Assembly: GCF_005497185.1 (NCBI RefSeq) | Contig: NZ_RJTN01000014.1 | Coordinates: 57,947 to 121,946 of the forward strand | Reading direction: 5' to 3' | Length of the DNA: 64,000 nt | Origin: Pectobacterium polonicum | GTDB lineage: Bacteria > Pseudomonadota > Gammaproteobacteria > Enterobacterales > Enterobacteriaceae | Shown: one piece after another, positions 18,205 through 26,161 of the stretch | How positions within the stretch are numbered: position 1 is the stretch's first letter | Layout of the letters: every line of letters starts with the position of its first letter | The notes under the pieces: model-generated | Seen by the model: the letters and a program-made list of their open reading frames with translations, nothing else | What the model was told of the DNA's origin: nothing | The model's database searches: none | Position numbers and translations under genes: made by a program

Positions 18205-19134
18205 CTATTGCAGTGCTTCCTGGAAGGTTATCCAGTGTTTATAGAATGCATTGACAATCGAGTCGTACTCGCTTTTGGTATAGCGATCGAAATTTGAAGA
18301 GGCAATATAGTCGCGAAAGCTACCAAACCAGGCAGAAACATCTGTTGAAGCTGCTAGCGAGAAAATTTGCTGGCGCTGAAGTTGGGTGGCAGAGGTGCCT
18401 TCTGCGTTCCTTTGCAGTTCCAGAAATGTGGTATTCGCCTTATCGGTGTCTCCTGCGTCGACGCTGCGTTGATATTCATCTTGCAGGAGGTTTTTTTCCA
18501 GATTACTCAGCGCATCAGATTTGAATTGTATAATGCCCTGAATATCCCGATCTGCCTGATGCTGGTAATCGTTGTCGACATAGCGATTTTTCAATGTCTC
18601 TAGCTTACTGGCAGTAATTGCGATCTCCATGCTATCGGTGGTGTAGCTCCACAGACTGACTTCCGGCGGGGAGGATAAGGCTGTTTTAACGAGGCCGAGA
18701 AACTCTTCTTTACTGATGCCGCTGTCCTCTTTGAGGTGGTTTGACCAAAGTCCGATAGTCATTTCGTGCGTGCCGATGTTATCAGCAGAGACGTTGATAT
18801 AGCCGGGAGGAAGACTGGCAGCATTTTTTTGTCGTTCAAGCTCACGAGCTCTCGCCGCGCTCATCGCTTCTAGCGCTTTTTCTTCTTGTTGGTTGCTCAA
18901 AATCGGCGCATCAGCAAACTCTTCCCTCATACGCGCGATGGCTTCCTCAGAGATCTCTGCACCGATAGGTAAGATGAAGGTTTTGCCGGTAATGGGATCG
19001 AAGACTTTTGCAGAGTCTGTCGTGGTACTTGTCGGTGTTGAAGGAGCGGCAGCAGACGGTGTGGCATTTGATGGTCGTGCAGTGCTTGGGGCCTGAGAAT
19101 TGCTATAACCCGTATTATTTACAGACAAGCTCAT
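18205..19134 (-). CDS. Unrecognised 309-residue protein with Ser/Thr/Pro/Ala-rich N-terminus
   Basis: I do not recognise this protein. The first 40 or so residues are almost entirely Ser, Thr, Pro, Ala and Asn (for example PSAAAPSTPTSTTT), with no hydrophobic signal peptide. A short motif, DPITGKTFILPIGAEIS, follows at residues 46-62. The remainder is predicted helical, with charged stretches and Gln-rich runs and no membrane segment. An AAGGAGAG ribosome-binding site precedes the ATG, so it is probably expressed. It lies alone between smp and prfC, convergent with smp. A disordered polar N-terminus without a signal is also seen in type III effectors, but no promoter element or chaperone gene supports that here. 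Confidence 0.65.
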   Translation of the reverse strand: MSLSVNNTGYSNSQAPSTARPSNATPSAAAPSTPTSTTTDSAKVFDPITGKTFILPIGAEISEEAIARMREEFADAPILSNQQEEKALEAMSAARARELERQKNAASLPPGYINVSADNIGTHEMTIGLWSNHLKEDSGISKEEFLGLVKTALSSPPEVSLWSYTTDSMEIAITASKLETLKNRYVDNDYQHQADRDIQGIIQFKSDALSNLEKNLLQDEYQRSVDAGDTDKANTTFLELQRNAEGTSATQLQRQQIFSLAASTDVSAWFGSFRDYIASSNFDRYTKSEYDSIVNAFYKHWITFQEALQ

Positions 19135-19425
19135 ACTCTCTCCTTAAGTGCGATCAAATGGTTAAATATTGACCCAAACATTATCGGCAAAGATAAATGA
19201 TAACTTTATAAATGATTTATGGCGTAATTGTTGATTGCAGTACCAGAATGGTGGCTTAAGACATGATGTCTCCGCGTTGTTTATGCCATCACTGATTGTG
19301 TCTACACGTTAAATCAGGGAAAATGCCCGGCTACCGTTTATTTCCGCTTTGCCTGACGATCTGACATCGGTGTGTTGTTGACTTGATGCTGACGCCGGGT
19401 GGCTAACAAAAGAAACCTGAAAATC

Positions 19426-21015
19426 ATGTCTCCAAGTGAATACGCCCGCGAAGTCTCTAAAAGAAGAACGTTCGCTATCATTTCTCACCCCGATGCCGGT
19501 AAAACGACGATTACCGAAAAGGTTCTGCTGTTCGGACAGGCGATTCAGACTGCCGGTACGGTAAAAGGGCGTGGCTCCAACCAGCATGCGAAATCCGACT
19601 GGATGGAGATGGAAAAGCAGCGTGGTATCTCCATCACCACGTCCGTGATGCAGTTTCCCTATCGTGAATGTCTGGTTAACCTGCTGGATACCCCGGGGCA
19701 CGAAGACTTCTCCGAAGATACCTACCGTACACTGACGGCGGTGGACTGCTGTCTGATGGTGATCGACGCTGCAAAAGGGGTCGAAGATCGTACGCGTAAG
19801 CTGATGGAAGTCACTCGTCTGCGTGATACACCGATTCTGACGTTTATGAACAAACTCGACCGTGACATCCGCGATCCGATGGAAGTGCTGGATGAAGTCG
19901 AGAGCGAGCTGAAGATTGCCTGCGCGCCGATCACCTGGCCGATTGGCTGCGGTAAATTATTCAAAGGCGTGTACCACCTTTATAAAGACGAAACCTACCT
20001 GTATCAGACTGGTAAAGGCCATACGATTCAGGAAGTGCGCATCGTTAAAGGGCTGGATAACCCGGATCTGGATACCGCCGTTGGCGAAGAACTGGCTGCA
20101 CAACTGCGTGAAGAGCTGGAACTGGTGAAAGGGGCATCGCACGAATTTGAGCTGGACGCGTTTCTTGCCGGTGAGCTGACGCCAGTCTTCTTTGGTACCG
20201 CGCTGGGTAACTTTGGCGTTGACCATATGCTTGACGGATTAGTCGCCTGGGCACCTGCGCCGATGCCGCGTAAAACGGATACCCGTGAAGTGACGGCAGC
20301 GGAAGAGAAATTCACCGGTTTTGTGTTCAAGATTCAGGCCAATATGGACCCGAAACACCGTGACCGCGTGGCGTTTATGCGTGTGGTATCGGGGAGATAT
20401 GAAAAAAGCATGAAGCTGCGTCAGGTGCGTACGGGCAAAGACGTGGTGATTTCAGATGCGCTGACCTTTATGGCGGGCGACCGTTCCCACATTGAAGAAG
20501 CCTACCCCGGCGATATCATCGGGTTACACAACCACGGCACGATCCAGATTGGCGATACGTTTACCCAGGGTGAAGACATGAAATTCACCGGTATCCCTAA
20601 CTTTGCGCCGGAACTGTTCCGTCGTATTCGCCTACGCGACCCGCTCAAGCAGAAACAGCTGCTGAAAGGGCTGGTACAGCTGTCCGAGGAAGGTGCCGTA
20701 CAGGTATTCCGTCCATTGACCAACAACGATCTTATTGTTGGTGCTGTTGGGGTGCTGCAGTTTGATGTGGTGGTTGCCCGTCTGAAAACGGAATACAACG
20801 TTGAGGCGATTTACGAGTCCGTTAACGTTTCAACCGCGCGTTGGGTTGAGTGCAGTGATGTGAAGAAATTCGAAGAGTTTAAGCGTAAGAACGAACTGCA
20901 TTTGGCACTGGATGGCGGCGATAATCTGGCCTATATCGCCCCGACGATGGTGAACCTGAACCTGACGCGGGAACGTTATCCTGAAGTCACGTTCCACCAA
21001 ACGCGTGAACATTAA
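19426..21015 (+). CDS. prfC: Peptide chain release factor 3
   Basis: A 529-residue translational GTPase that recycles RF1 and RF2 from the ribosome after termination. The G1 motif SHPDAGKT is at 20-27, with G3 [12 protein letters not shown] near residue 88 and G4 NKLD near 142. The RF3-specific C-terminal region ends in TFHQTREH. The ORF extends nine codons upstream to a GTG, but the start at 19426 gives the exact E. coli length. It is monocistronic: two inverted repeats follow the stop codon. Confidence 0.97.
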   Translation: MSPSEYAREVSKRRTFAIISHPDAGKTTITEKVLLFGQAIQTAGTVKGRGSNQHAKSDWMEMEKQRGISITTSVMQFPYRECLVNLLDTPGHEDFSEDTYRTLTAVDCCLMVIDAAKGVEDRTRKLMEVTRLRDTPILTFMNKLDRDIRDPMEVLDEVESELKIACAPITWPIGCGKLFKGVYHLYKDETYLYQTGKGHTIQEVRIVKGLDNPDLDTAVGEELAAQLREELELVKGASHEFELDAFLAGELTPVFFGTALGNFGVDHMLDGLVAWAPAPMPRKTDTREVTAAEEKFTGFVFKIQANMDPKHRDRVAFMRVVSGRYEKSMKLRQVRTGKDVVISDALTFMAGDRSHIEEAYPGDIIGLHNHGTIQIGDTFTQGEDMKFTGIPNFAPELFRRIRLRDPLKQKQLLKGLVQLSEEGAVQVFRPLTNNDLIVGAVGVLQFDVVVARLKTEYNVEAIYESVNVSTARWVECSDVKKFEEFKRKNELHLALDGGDNLAYIAPTMVNLNLTRERYPEVTFHQTREH

Positions 21016-21035
21016 TCCTATAACGACATTAATTG

Positions 21036-21070
21036 CGCCACGGTTTCACGAAAAATCCGTGACCGTGGCG
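21036..21070 (+). terminator. Hairpin directly after prfC
   Basis: A long inverted repeat pairs CGCCACGG with CCGTGGCG and continues inward with a TCACG/CGTGA pair around an AT-rich loop. It is followed by only TTTAAA, so it may be a weak terminator or an mRNA 3'-end stabiliser. The stronger terminator lies about 35 bases downstream. Confidence 0.55.
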
Positions 21071-21103
21071 TTTAAATAGTGACCATGTTGTTAAAATAAT
21101 CAT

Positions 21104-21154
21104 CACCCGGTTATATTTGGTTTTAGGCCAAAAATGCCGGGTGTTTTTATTTTT
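21104..21154 (+). terminator. Strong rho-independent terminator after prfC
   Basis: The arms CACCCGG (21104-21110) and CCGGGTG (21137-21143) enclose an inner TTTGG/CCAAA pairing, and the stem is followed by TTTTTATTTTT. This is a classical intrinsic terminator ending the prfC transcript. Confidence 0.8.
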
Positions 21155-21281
21155 AAATGATTTAAAAATCAATGTGTTATTTTTTTATTTCTCTCTAATT
21201 TCTTTCTCGTCTCGGTGCAACAGACAAATCTGAATTGCTGTGCATTTCCCCTTGCTCCCCTGTGATTTCTCATTCTGTGGG

Positions 21282-21291
21282 CTATAGTTAA
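21282..21291 (+). promoter_or_regulatory. Possible sigma-S type -10 element upstream of osmY
   Basis: The sequence CTATAGTTAA resembles the extended -10 element preferred by sigma-S (CTATACTTAA). If used, it would give osmY a leader of more than 200 bases. osmY is a classic sigma-S gene, which fits. The rest of the 510-base prfC-osmY gap is AT-rich and shows no gene. Confidence 0.35.
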
Positions 21292-21525
21292 CAGCGTGTT
21301 AACTGACTTGGCTCGTTCAACTGTTAATGCAATTTAAGTTGGTTCATTATTTTTATTTGTTTCGCTTTTGCAATTCAATACTCTGATTTTTTATGCGGGA
21401 AGAGAGAATCATCGGAGTATTGGCAACGTCATTATCACCTTGATTTGCTGATGACCGTGCAGGCGTAAACGTGACCTGGATAAGTTATTTCGGGTTTACA
21501 GAAAAGCATAAGAAGGAAGACATCG

Positions 21526-22134
21526 ATGAAAAAGACCAAATTGACACAATCGCTGATCGTCGTTGCCCTGAGTTCGATTCTGGCTGGCGGTGCAATGGCT
21601 GAAGAAACGTTAGGGCAAAAGGTAGAACGTATCGCGGACACAACTGGTGCAAAAATCGATAGCTCTGCTAATAAAGCGTCTGGCTACATGAGCGACAGTG
21701 CTGTCACGGCAAAAGTGAAGAGCGCATTGCTGGAAGACAAATCGATTACCAGCAGTGACATTTCAGTCGAAACATCAAATGGCGTCGTTACACTGAGTGG
21801 TTTTGTCGGCAGTCAGGCGCTCAGCACCCGCGCGGTAGAAATCACTACGCAGGTTGAGGGCGTCCAGTCTGTTAGCGACAAACTTCAGGTTAAAGATAAT
21901 CAATCACAATCGGTTGGTGCCTACGCCGATGATGCCGTGGTAACGAGCACGATTAAGGCCAAGCTGTTGGCGGATGATATTGTTCCGTCTCGTAAAGTGA
22001 AGGTCGAAACTCAGGAAGGCGTTGTGCTATTGAGTGGCACAGTGGATAACAAAGCACAGTCCGACCGGGCAGAAAGTATTGCGAAGGCGGTTGACGGTGT
22101 GAAAAGCGTCAAGAATGACCTGACAGTTAAATAA
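21526..22134 (+). CDS. osmY: Periplasmic BON-domain protein OsmY
   Basis: A 202-residue secreted protein induced by osmotic stress and stationary phase in relatives. Residues 1-25 form a Sec signal peptide (basic MKKTK, hydrophobic LIVVALSSILAGG, cleavage after AMA). Two BON domains follow, at about residues 55-122 and 132-202. Each has the pattern VTAKVKSALL / VVTSTIKAKLL, then GVVTLSGFV / GVVLLSGTV. AGAAGGAAG serves as the ribosome-binding site. It acts as a periplasmic chaperone-like factor. ytjA follows after about 150 bases, as in E. coli. Confidence 0.95.
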   Translation: MKKTKLTQSLIVVALSSILAGGAMAEETLGQKVERIADTTGAKIDSSANKASGYMSDSAVTAKVKSALLEDKSITSSDISVETSNGVVTLSGFVGSQALSTRAVEITTQVEGVQSVSDKLQVKDNQSQSVGAYADDAVVTSTIKAKLLADDIVPSRKVKVETQEGVVLLSGTVDNKAQSDRAESIAKAVDGVKSVKNDLTVK

Positions 22135-22282
22135 TAGCTATTTCACACGGGGTTATCCGTCATAGCGGATAACCTGATGTAATCCGCACAATAAAACACC
22201 ACCTGTGGATACGCAATCAGGACGCACGACGCGCGTCAGGATGACCACCATGATTTTTCATTTTGTCTGGTAAGGAGAGCGT

Positions 22283-22444
22283 ATGTTTCGTTGGGGCATT
22301 ATATTCTTAGTTATCGCACTGATCGCGGCAGCACTGGGTTTCGGCGGGTTGGCCGGTACGGCAGCTGGCGCGGCGAAAATCGTCTTTGTGGTCGGTATTA
22401 TTCTGTTTCTGCTTAGCTTGTTCACCGGTCGGAAACGGCCGTAG
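22283..22444 (+). CDS. ytjA: Small membrane protein YtjA (UPF0391/DUF1328)
   Basis: A 53-residue protein starting [20 protein letters not shown] and ending in a basic tail, GRKRP. Two hydrophobic segments (about residues 5-20 and 32-47) are separated by a Gly/Ala turn ([12 protein letters not shown]). This is the family signature of DUF1328/UPF0391. A GGAGAG ribosome-binding site lies just ahead. Members are stress-associated inner-membrane proteins without a known mechanism. It follows osmY as in E. coli. Confidence 0.9.
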   Translation: MFRWGIIFLVIALIAAALGFGGLAGTAAGAAKIVFVVGIILFLLSLFTGRKRP

Positions 22445-22571
22445 CACAGCGCATTATTTTATCTAAATAATTGTCATACAGAGCACACAGCCGCGCCACG
22501 CGGCTGTCATATTTTACCGGCACACTGTTCACGTATTTGCTGCATTTCGACAGTTTATCAGGAGGTTTATG

Positions 22572-22760
22572 ATGAATAGCGATATCGTTGTTGGCAAATG
22601 GAAACAGTGGAAAGGGAACTTTCTGGCGCTGTGGGCCGATTGGTTTGACAGCGACTGCGCCTGGCTGGAAGGAAGTAACGATTACTTGTCTGGCGTCTTG
22701 CAAGAGGGTTACGGAAAAGCGCACGAAGAGGTATCCTCAGAGAAAACCACGTTACACTGA
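22572..22760 (+). CDS. CsbD-like small stress protein
   Basis: A protein of 62 residues (63 if the preceding ATG is used) resembling the CsbD/YjbJ family of general-stress proteins. The visible similarity is VGKWKQWKG near the start, an aspartate-rich turn followed by LEGSNDYLSGVLQEGYGKA, and a charged C-terminus. A perfect AGGAGG lies six bases before the ATG at 22572. It takes the place that yjjU occupies in E. coli, between ytjA and yjjV. Together with osmY and ytjA it makes a run of three stress-type genes. The function of CsbD proteins is not established. Confidence 0.75.
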   Translation: MNSDIVVGKWKQWKGNFLALWADWFDSDCAWLEGSNDYLSGVLQEGYGKAHEEVSSEKTTLH

Positions 22761-22859
22761 GGTCTCCGCGCAACGACAGGTTCGATTCTGCCACTCTGCC
22801 TTGGCAGAGTATGACTTGCGTGTCGATCGGGTCGCCTCATCTTGACGGAGAGAAGCGAC

Positions 22860-23657
22860 GTGCATTCTGAACGACACCGTTTTATCGATACCCACTGCCA
22901 TTTCGATTTTCCCCTATTCTACGATGATGCACCGGAAAGCTTGCGTCTGGCGCAAGACGCTGGGGTTGAACGCATCATTATTCCTGCGGTGGCTTCTCAG
23001 CATTTTGAGCGCGTATTGACGCTCGCTCGCACCTATTCTTCGCTTTACGCCGCGCTTGGCCTTCATCCGCTTTATATTGCTGAACATCAGGAAAGCGATC
23101 TGCTCCGTCTGGAAGATGAACTAAGCCAATTGCCCACAACGCTGGTGGCGATAGGTGAAGTTGGCTTGGATCTCTATATGCCAGAACCGCAGTTTGAGCG
23201 ACAGCTTGCCTTCCTTGAGGCGCAGCTTCGGTTGGCGAAAAAATACGATCTCCCGGTGATTCTGCACTCGCGGCGCAGCCATGACCGACTGGCACAATTA
23301 CTCCGGCGTATTGATGTGCCGCGTACCGGCGTGGTTCACGGGTTTGCGGGCAGTCTGGCACAGGCGCAGGCCTTTATCCGGCTGGGTTACTACATCGGCG
23401 TAGGGGGAACCATTACCTATGACCGAGCGAATAAAACGCGTCAGGCAATCGCGCAACTGCCGCTAGAACGGCTTCTGCTGGAAACGGATGCCCCTGATAT
23501 GCCGATGAGCGGCTATCAGGGGCAACCAAACCGACCCGAACGTATTTCGTGTGCGTTTCAAACGCTATGTGAGCTACGGGCTGAATCGCCGGAGGAGATC
23601 GCTGAAGCGCTCTGGCAGAATTCGTTTAGGCTGTTTGGGCGGCTCACTCCGGCGTAA
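22860..23657 (+). CDS. yjjV: TatD-family metal-dependent hydrolase YjjV
   Basis: A 265-residue TIM-barrel hydrolase of the TatD DNase family. The N-terminal metal motif FIDTHCHFDF is at about residues 8-17. Further metal or active-site positions are IGEVGLDLY near residue 98, VILHSRRS near 134, VVHGFAG near 160 and LLLETDAPDMP near 209. A TTG lies 18 bases upstream in frame, but the GGAG ribosome-binding site fits GTG 22860. The substrate is probably nucleic acid or a phosphoester by family analogy. It is followed by a terminator. Confidence 0.92.
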   Translation: MHSERHRFIDTHCHFDFPLFYDDAPESLRLAQDAGVERIIIPAVASQHFERVLTLARTYSSLYAALGLHPLYIAEHQESDLLRLEDELSQLPTTLVAIGEVGLDLYMPEPQFERQLAFLEAQLRLAKKYDLPVILHSRRSHDRLAQLLRRIDVPRTGVVHGFAGSLAQAQAFIRLGYYIGVGGTITYDRANKTRQAIAQLPLERLLLETDAPDMPMSGYQGQPNRPERISCAFQTLCELRAESPEEIAEALWQNSFRLFGRLTPA

Positions 23658-23703
23658 CACGGCTGTTGTTAGTGAACGGCCTGTTACGCCACGATCGTTC
23701 CCC

Positions 23704-23740
23704 AAGCGGAAGGACGTCCTGCTTCCGCTTTTCTGTTATT
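23704..23740 (+). terminator. Rho-independent terminator after yjjV
   Basis: The arms AAGCGGAAG and CTTCCGCTT are separated by nine bases and followed by TTCTGTTATTT. The hairpin lies about 45 bases after the yjjV stop codon and separates it from the nucleoside transporter gene. Confidence 0.75.
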
Positions 23741-23791
23741 TCTGTGCGACAACATGCAGAACAGCCATTTCGATTTCATATACCAACCATT

Positions 23792-23814
23792 AAATTGTGA
23801 CGCAGATCACTATT
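23792..23814 (+). promoter_or_regulatory. CRP-binding site upstream of the nucleoside transporter
   Basis: AATTGTGACGCAGATCACTATT matches the CRP consensus TGTGA-N6-TCACA at nine of the ten key positions. It lies 160-180 bases before the transporter start. A second half-site TGTGA occurs at 23848-23852. In E. coli, nupC and the deo genes are controlled by CRP sites with CytR bound between them, so the same arrangement is plausible here (inference). Confidence 0.6.
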
Positions 23815-23971
23815 ATGTGTTTTTGACTGTTCGATGTTGTATGTATTTGTGACATAAATTAGCGACCTTCACGCGCCTATCTCTATAATCAGCTCGCCAG
23901 AGCGTTATTTTGCCCTGGCGGCTGATTTTTATTTTTGCTCTCACTTTTTCACGCGTTATAGGGAACTGTAC

Positions 23972-25249
23972 ATGCAACTCGTTATGAGTCTCATCGGCAT
24001 GATTGTTCTGATACTGTGCGCGGTTATGCTGTCCAATAACCGTAAAGCTATCAGATTGCGCACCGTAGCCGGTGCTTTCATTCTTCAGATCGGTATCGGT
24101 GCATTGGTGCTGTATGTACCCATCGGGCGCAAGATTCTGGAGGGATTGACGGGCGGTGTAGCAAACGTTATCGCTTACGGAAATCAAGGCGTGTCGTTCA
24201 TGTTTGGCGGTCTGGTTTCCGACAAAATGTTCGAGGTATTTGGCGGCGGTGGATTTGTTTTCGCACTCCGTGTTTTGCCGATTATCGTCTTTTTCTCTTC
24301 CCTTATCGCCGTGTTGTACTACATGGGCGTTATGCAGTTGGTCATCAAGGTACTCGGTGGCGGATTGCAGAAACTGTTGGGAACTTCGCGTACTGAATCG
24401 CTCTCTGCAACAGCGAATATCTTTGTTGGCCAAACGGAAGCCCCTCTGGTAGTACGTCCGTATATTGCCAACATGACGCAATCAGAGCTGTTTGCGGTGA
24501 TGTGTGGCGGGTTGGCCTCAATTGCAGGTGCGGTGATGGCGGGCTATGCCCAGATGGGCGTGCCGTTGGAATACCTGATTGCGGCGTCCTTCATGGCGGC
24601 TCCGGGCGGGTTACTGTTTGCCAAACTGATGGTGCCGGAAACGGAAAAAACGCACGACCATGACGAAATGGTTGGGTTTGTCGATGAAGACGATCGCCCG
24701 GCTAACGTCATCGATGCGGCGGCAAGCGGTGCCGCTTCCGGTATGCAGTTGGCGCTGAATGTAGGAGCGATGCTGCTGGCATTTATCGCTTTGATCGCCG
24801 TCCTGAACGGTATTCTTGGCGGCATTGGCGGCTGGTTTGACTACCCGCAGCTGTCGCTGGAATTGATTTTGGGCTGGTGTTTTGCGCCAGTTGCGTTCCT
24901 GATCGGTATTCCTTGGAGTGAAGCGACCGTTGCCGGTTCGTTCATTGGGCAAAAACTGATCGTCAATGAGTTCGTCGCTTACCTGAATTTCAGTGAATAT
25001 CTGAAAGCGGATGACGTGGTGCAGGCCGCGGGCTTGCAGGTTCTGTCGGATCATACCAAAGCGGTGATTTCGTTCGCACTGTGCGGCTTTGCTAACCTTT
25101 CTTCTATTGCTATTCTTATTGGAGGTTTGGGCAGTATGGCACCGACTCGGCGTCAGGATATTGCCCGCTTTGGTTTGAAAGCGGTTGCGGCAGGTACGCT
25201 TTCTAACCTGATGAGCGCCTGCATCGCAGGGTTCTTTTTGGCTCTGTAA
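23972..25249 (+). CDS. NupC-family concentrative nucleoside transporter
   Basis: A 425-residue inner-membrane protein of the CNT family (NupC/NupX), which imports nucleosides with protons. It has about ten hydrophobic segments. Family motifs include [20 protein letters not shown] near residue 90, [16 protein letters not shown] near 150, MTQSEL and [15 protein letters not shown] near 172, and [13 protein letters not shown] [14 protein letters not shown] near 370. It sits after yjjV, where many enterobacteria carry a transporter ahead of the deo nucleoside-catabolism operon; here the siderophore genes follow instead. A CRP site lies upstream and a terminator downstream, so it is probably monocistronic. 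Confidence 0.9.
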   Translation: MQLVMSLIGMIVLILCAVMLSNNRKAIRLRTVAGAFILQIGIGALVLYVPIGRKILEGLTGGVANVIAYGNQGVSFMFGGLVSDKMFEVFGGGGFVFALRVLPIIVFFSSLIAVLYYMGVMQLVIKVLGGGLQKLLGTSRTESLSATANIFVGQTEAPLVVRPYIANMTQSELFAVMCGGLASIAGAVMAGYAQMGVPLEYLIAASFMAAPGGLLFAKLMVPETEKTHDHDEMVGFVDEDDRPANVIDAAASGAASGMQLALNVGAMLLAFIALIAVLNGILGGIGGWFDYPQLSLELILGWCFAPVAFLIGIPWSEATVAGSFIGQKLIVNEFVAYLNFSEYLKADDVVQAAGLQVLSDHTKAVISFALCGFANLSSIAILIGGLGSMAPTRRQDIARFGLKAVAAGTLSNLMSACIAGFFLAL

Positions 25250-25281
25250 ATGTAACCAGGCATTCTTGCAGTAGCGAGATG

Positions 25282-25313
25282 ATGGGCGGCGAAAGTCGCC
25301 CATTGTTCGTTTT
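25282..25313 (+). terminator. Rho-independent terminator after the nucleoside transporter
   Basis: The arms ATGGGCG (25282-25288) and CGCCCAT (25297-25303) enclose an eight-base loop and are followed by TGTTCGTTTT. It separates the transporter from the phosphopantetheinyl transferase gene. Confidence 0.65.
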
Positions 25314-25339
25314 AAACTCTATGTTTTCAGGGTTTAAGC

Positions 25340-26113
25340 GTGGCCTACGCGATGTTTACTGAATGCGGGCGCGATTGCTTGCCTGAGTGGAGTGACATGC
25401 TTTCTGCTTTTATTGATGATGTTGAATGGATTACTTTTCCACGGGCAACGGACGGTGCCGCCTACCCAGGTATTACTGCTCGCTGCCATTTCCATTCTTC
25501 TGCCTATGATGATGCACTTTTCGCTGAGGCGAATATTCCTTTTTCTGATGCGCTAGAGCGTGCCGTACCGAAACGACGGGCTGAATTTTTGGCTGGACGT
25601 TATCTTGCCAGACATGTGTTGAATAAGTTGAGCCACCCCGATTTTGTTCTGCATAGCGGGGAGGATCGCTCGCCGCAATGGCCGGAAAACATCGCCGGTT
25701 CGCTGAGCCATAATAAAGACAGCGTTCTTTGCGCAGCGCATGTGCGTAGTGACGAGCTGTCGTGCGTGGGGGTTGATATCGAAGGATTTATCTCCGACGA
25801 GCGTGCGCAGTCGCTGTGGCCCGGAATCATTGGTGACGAAGAATTCCAGTGGTTTCTGGAGAGAGAGGAGTCCTTCTGCTGCTTGCTGACGGTAAGTTTC
25901 TCGGCGAAAGAGAGCCTGTTCAAGGCACTTTACCCGCAGGTGCGGCACTACTTCGATTTTCTGGACGCCAGACTGGTGGCGCTGGATATCACCAAACGCG
26001 AGTTTGAGCTGGAACTGCTGACCGATCTGACGCCAACGTTTTATGCCGGACGCCGTTTTAAAGGCGCGTATCTGCTCAGAGAGTACGACGTCACCACCTT
26101 TCTTTGCTGCTAA
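25340..26113 (+). CDS. entD: 4'-phosphopantetheinyl transferase, EntD type
   Basis: A 257-residue Sfp/EntD-family enzyme that transfers the phosphopantetheine arm of coenzyme A to the carrier domains of EntB and the peptide synthetases. Family motifs are ERAVPKRRAEFLAGRYLA near residue 73, the metal-binding CVGVDIE near 140 and FSAKESLFKALYP near 190. It is longer than E. coli EntD at the N-terminus; GTG 25340 is the furthest start, and ATG 25352 or 25397 are possible. No ribosome-binding site decides between them. It is convergent with the TonB-dependent receptor gene and is the only visible activator for the carrier domains in this window. Confidence 0.88.
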   Translation: MAYAMFTECGRDCLPEWSDMLSAFIDDVEWITFPRATDGAAYPGITARCHFHSSAYDDALFAEANIPFSDALERAVPKRRAEFLAGRYLARHVLNKLSHPDFVLHSGEDRSPQWPENIAGSLSHNKDSVLCAAHVRSDELSCVGVDIEGFISDERAQSLWPGIIGDEEFQWFLEREESFCCLLTVSFSAKESLFKALYPQVRHYFDFLDARLVALDITKREFELELLTDLTPTFYAGRRFKGAYLLREYDVTTFLCC

Positions 26114-26134
26114 AAAAGCCCGCGTTAGCGGGCT
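26111..26134 (-). terminator. Rho-independent terminator of the receptor gene
   Basis: A perfect hairpin, AGCCCGC / GCGGGCT with a four-base loop, is followed on the minus strand by six T residues. It lies just past the stop codon of the receptor gene and overlaps the entD stop region, so it may serve both genes. Confidence 0.8.
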
Positions 26135-26161
26135 AGAGTCATTGCTCAGAACGTATCTGCA

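Noticed and set aside
18205..19134. Calling this gene a type III effector
   Set aside because: Only the amino-acid composition of the N-terminus suggests it; there is no hrp-box-like promoter, chaperone gene or known effector domain.
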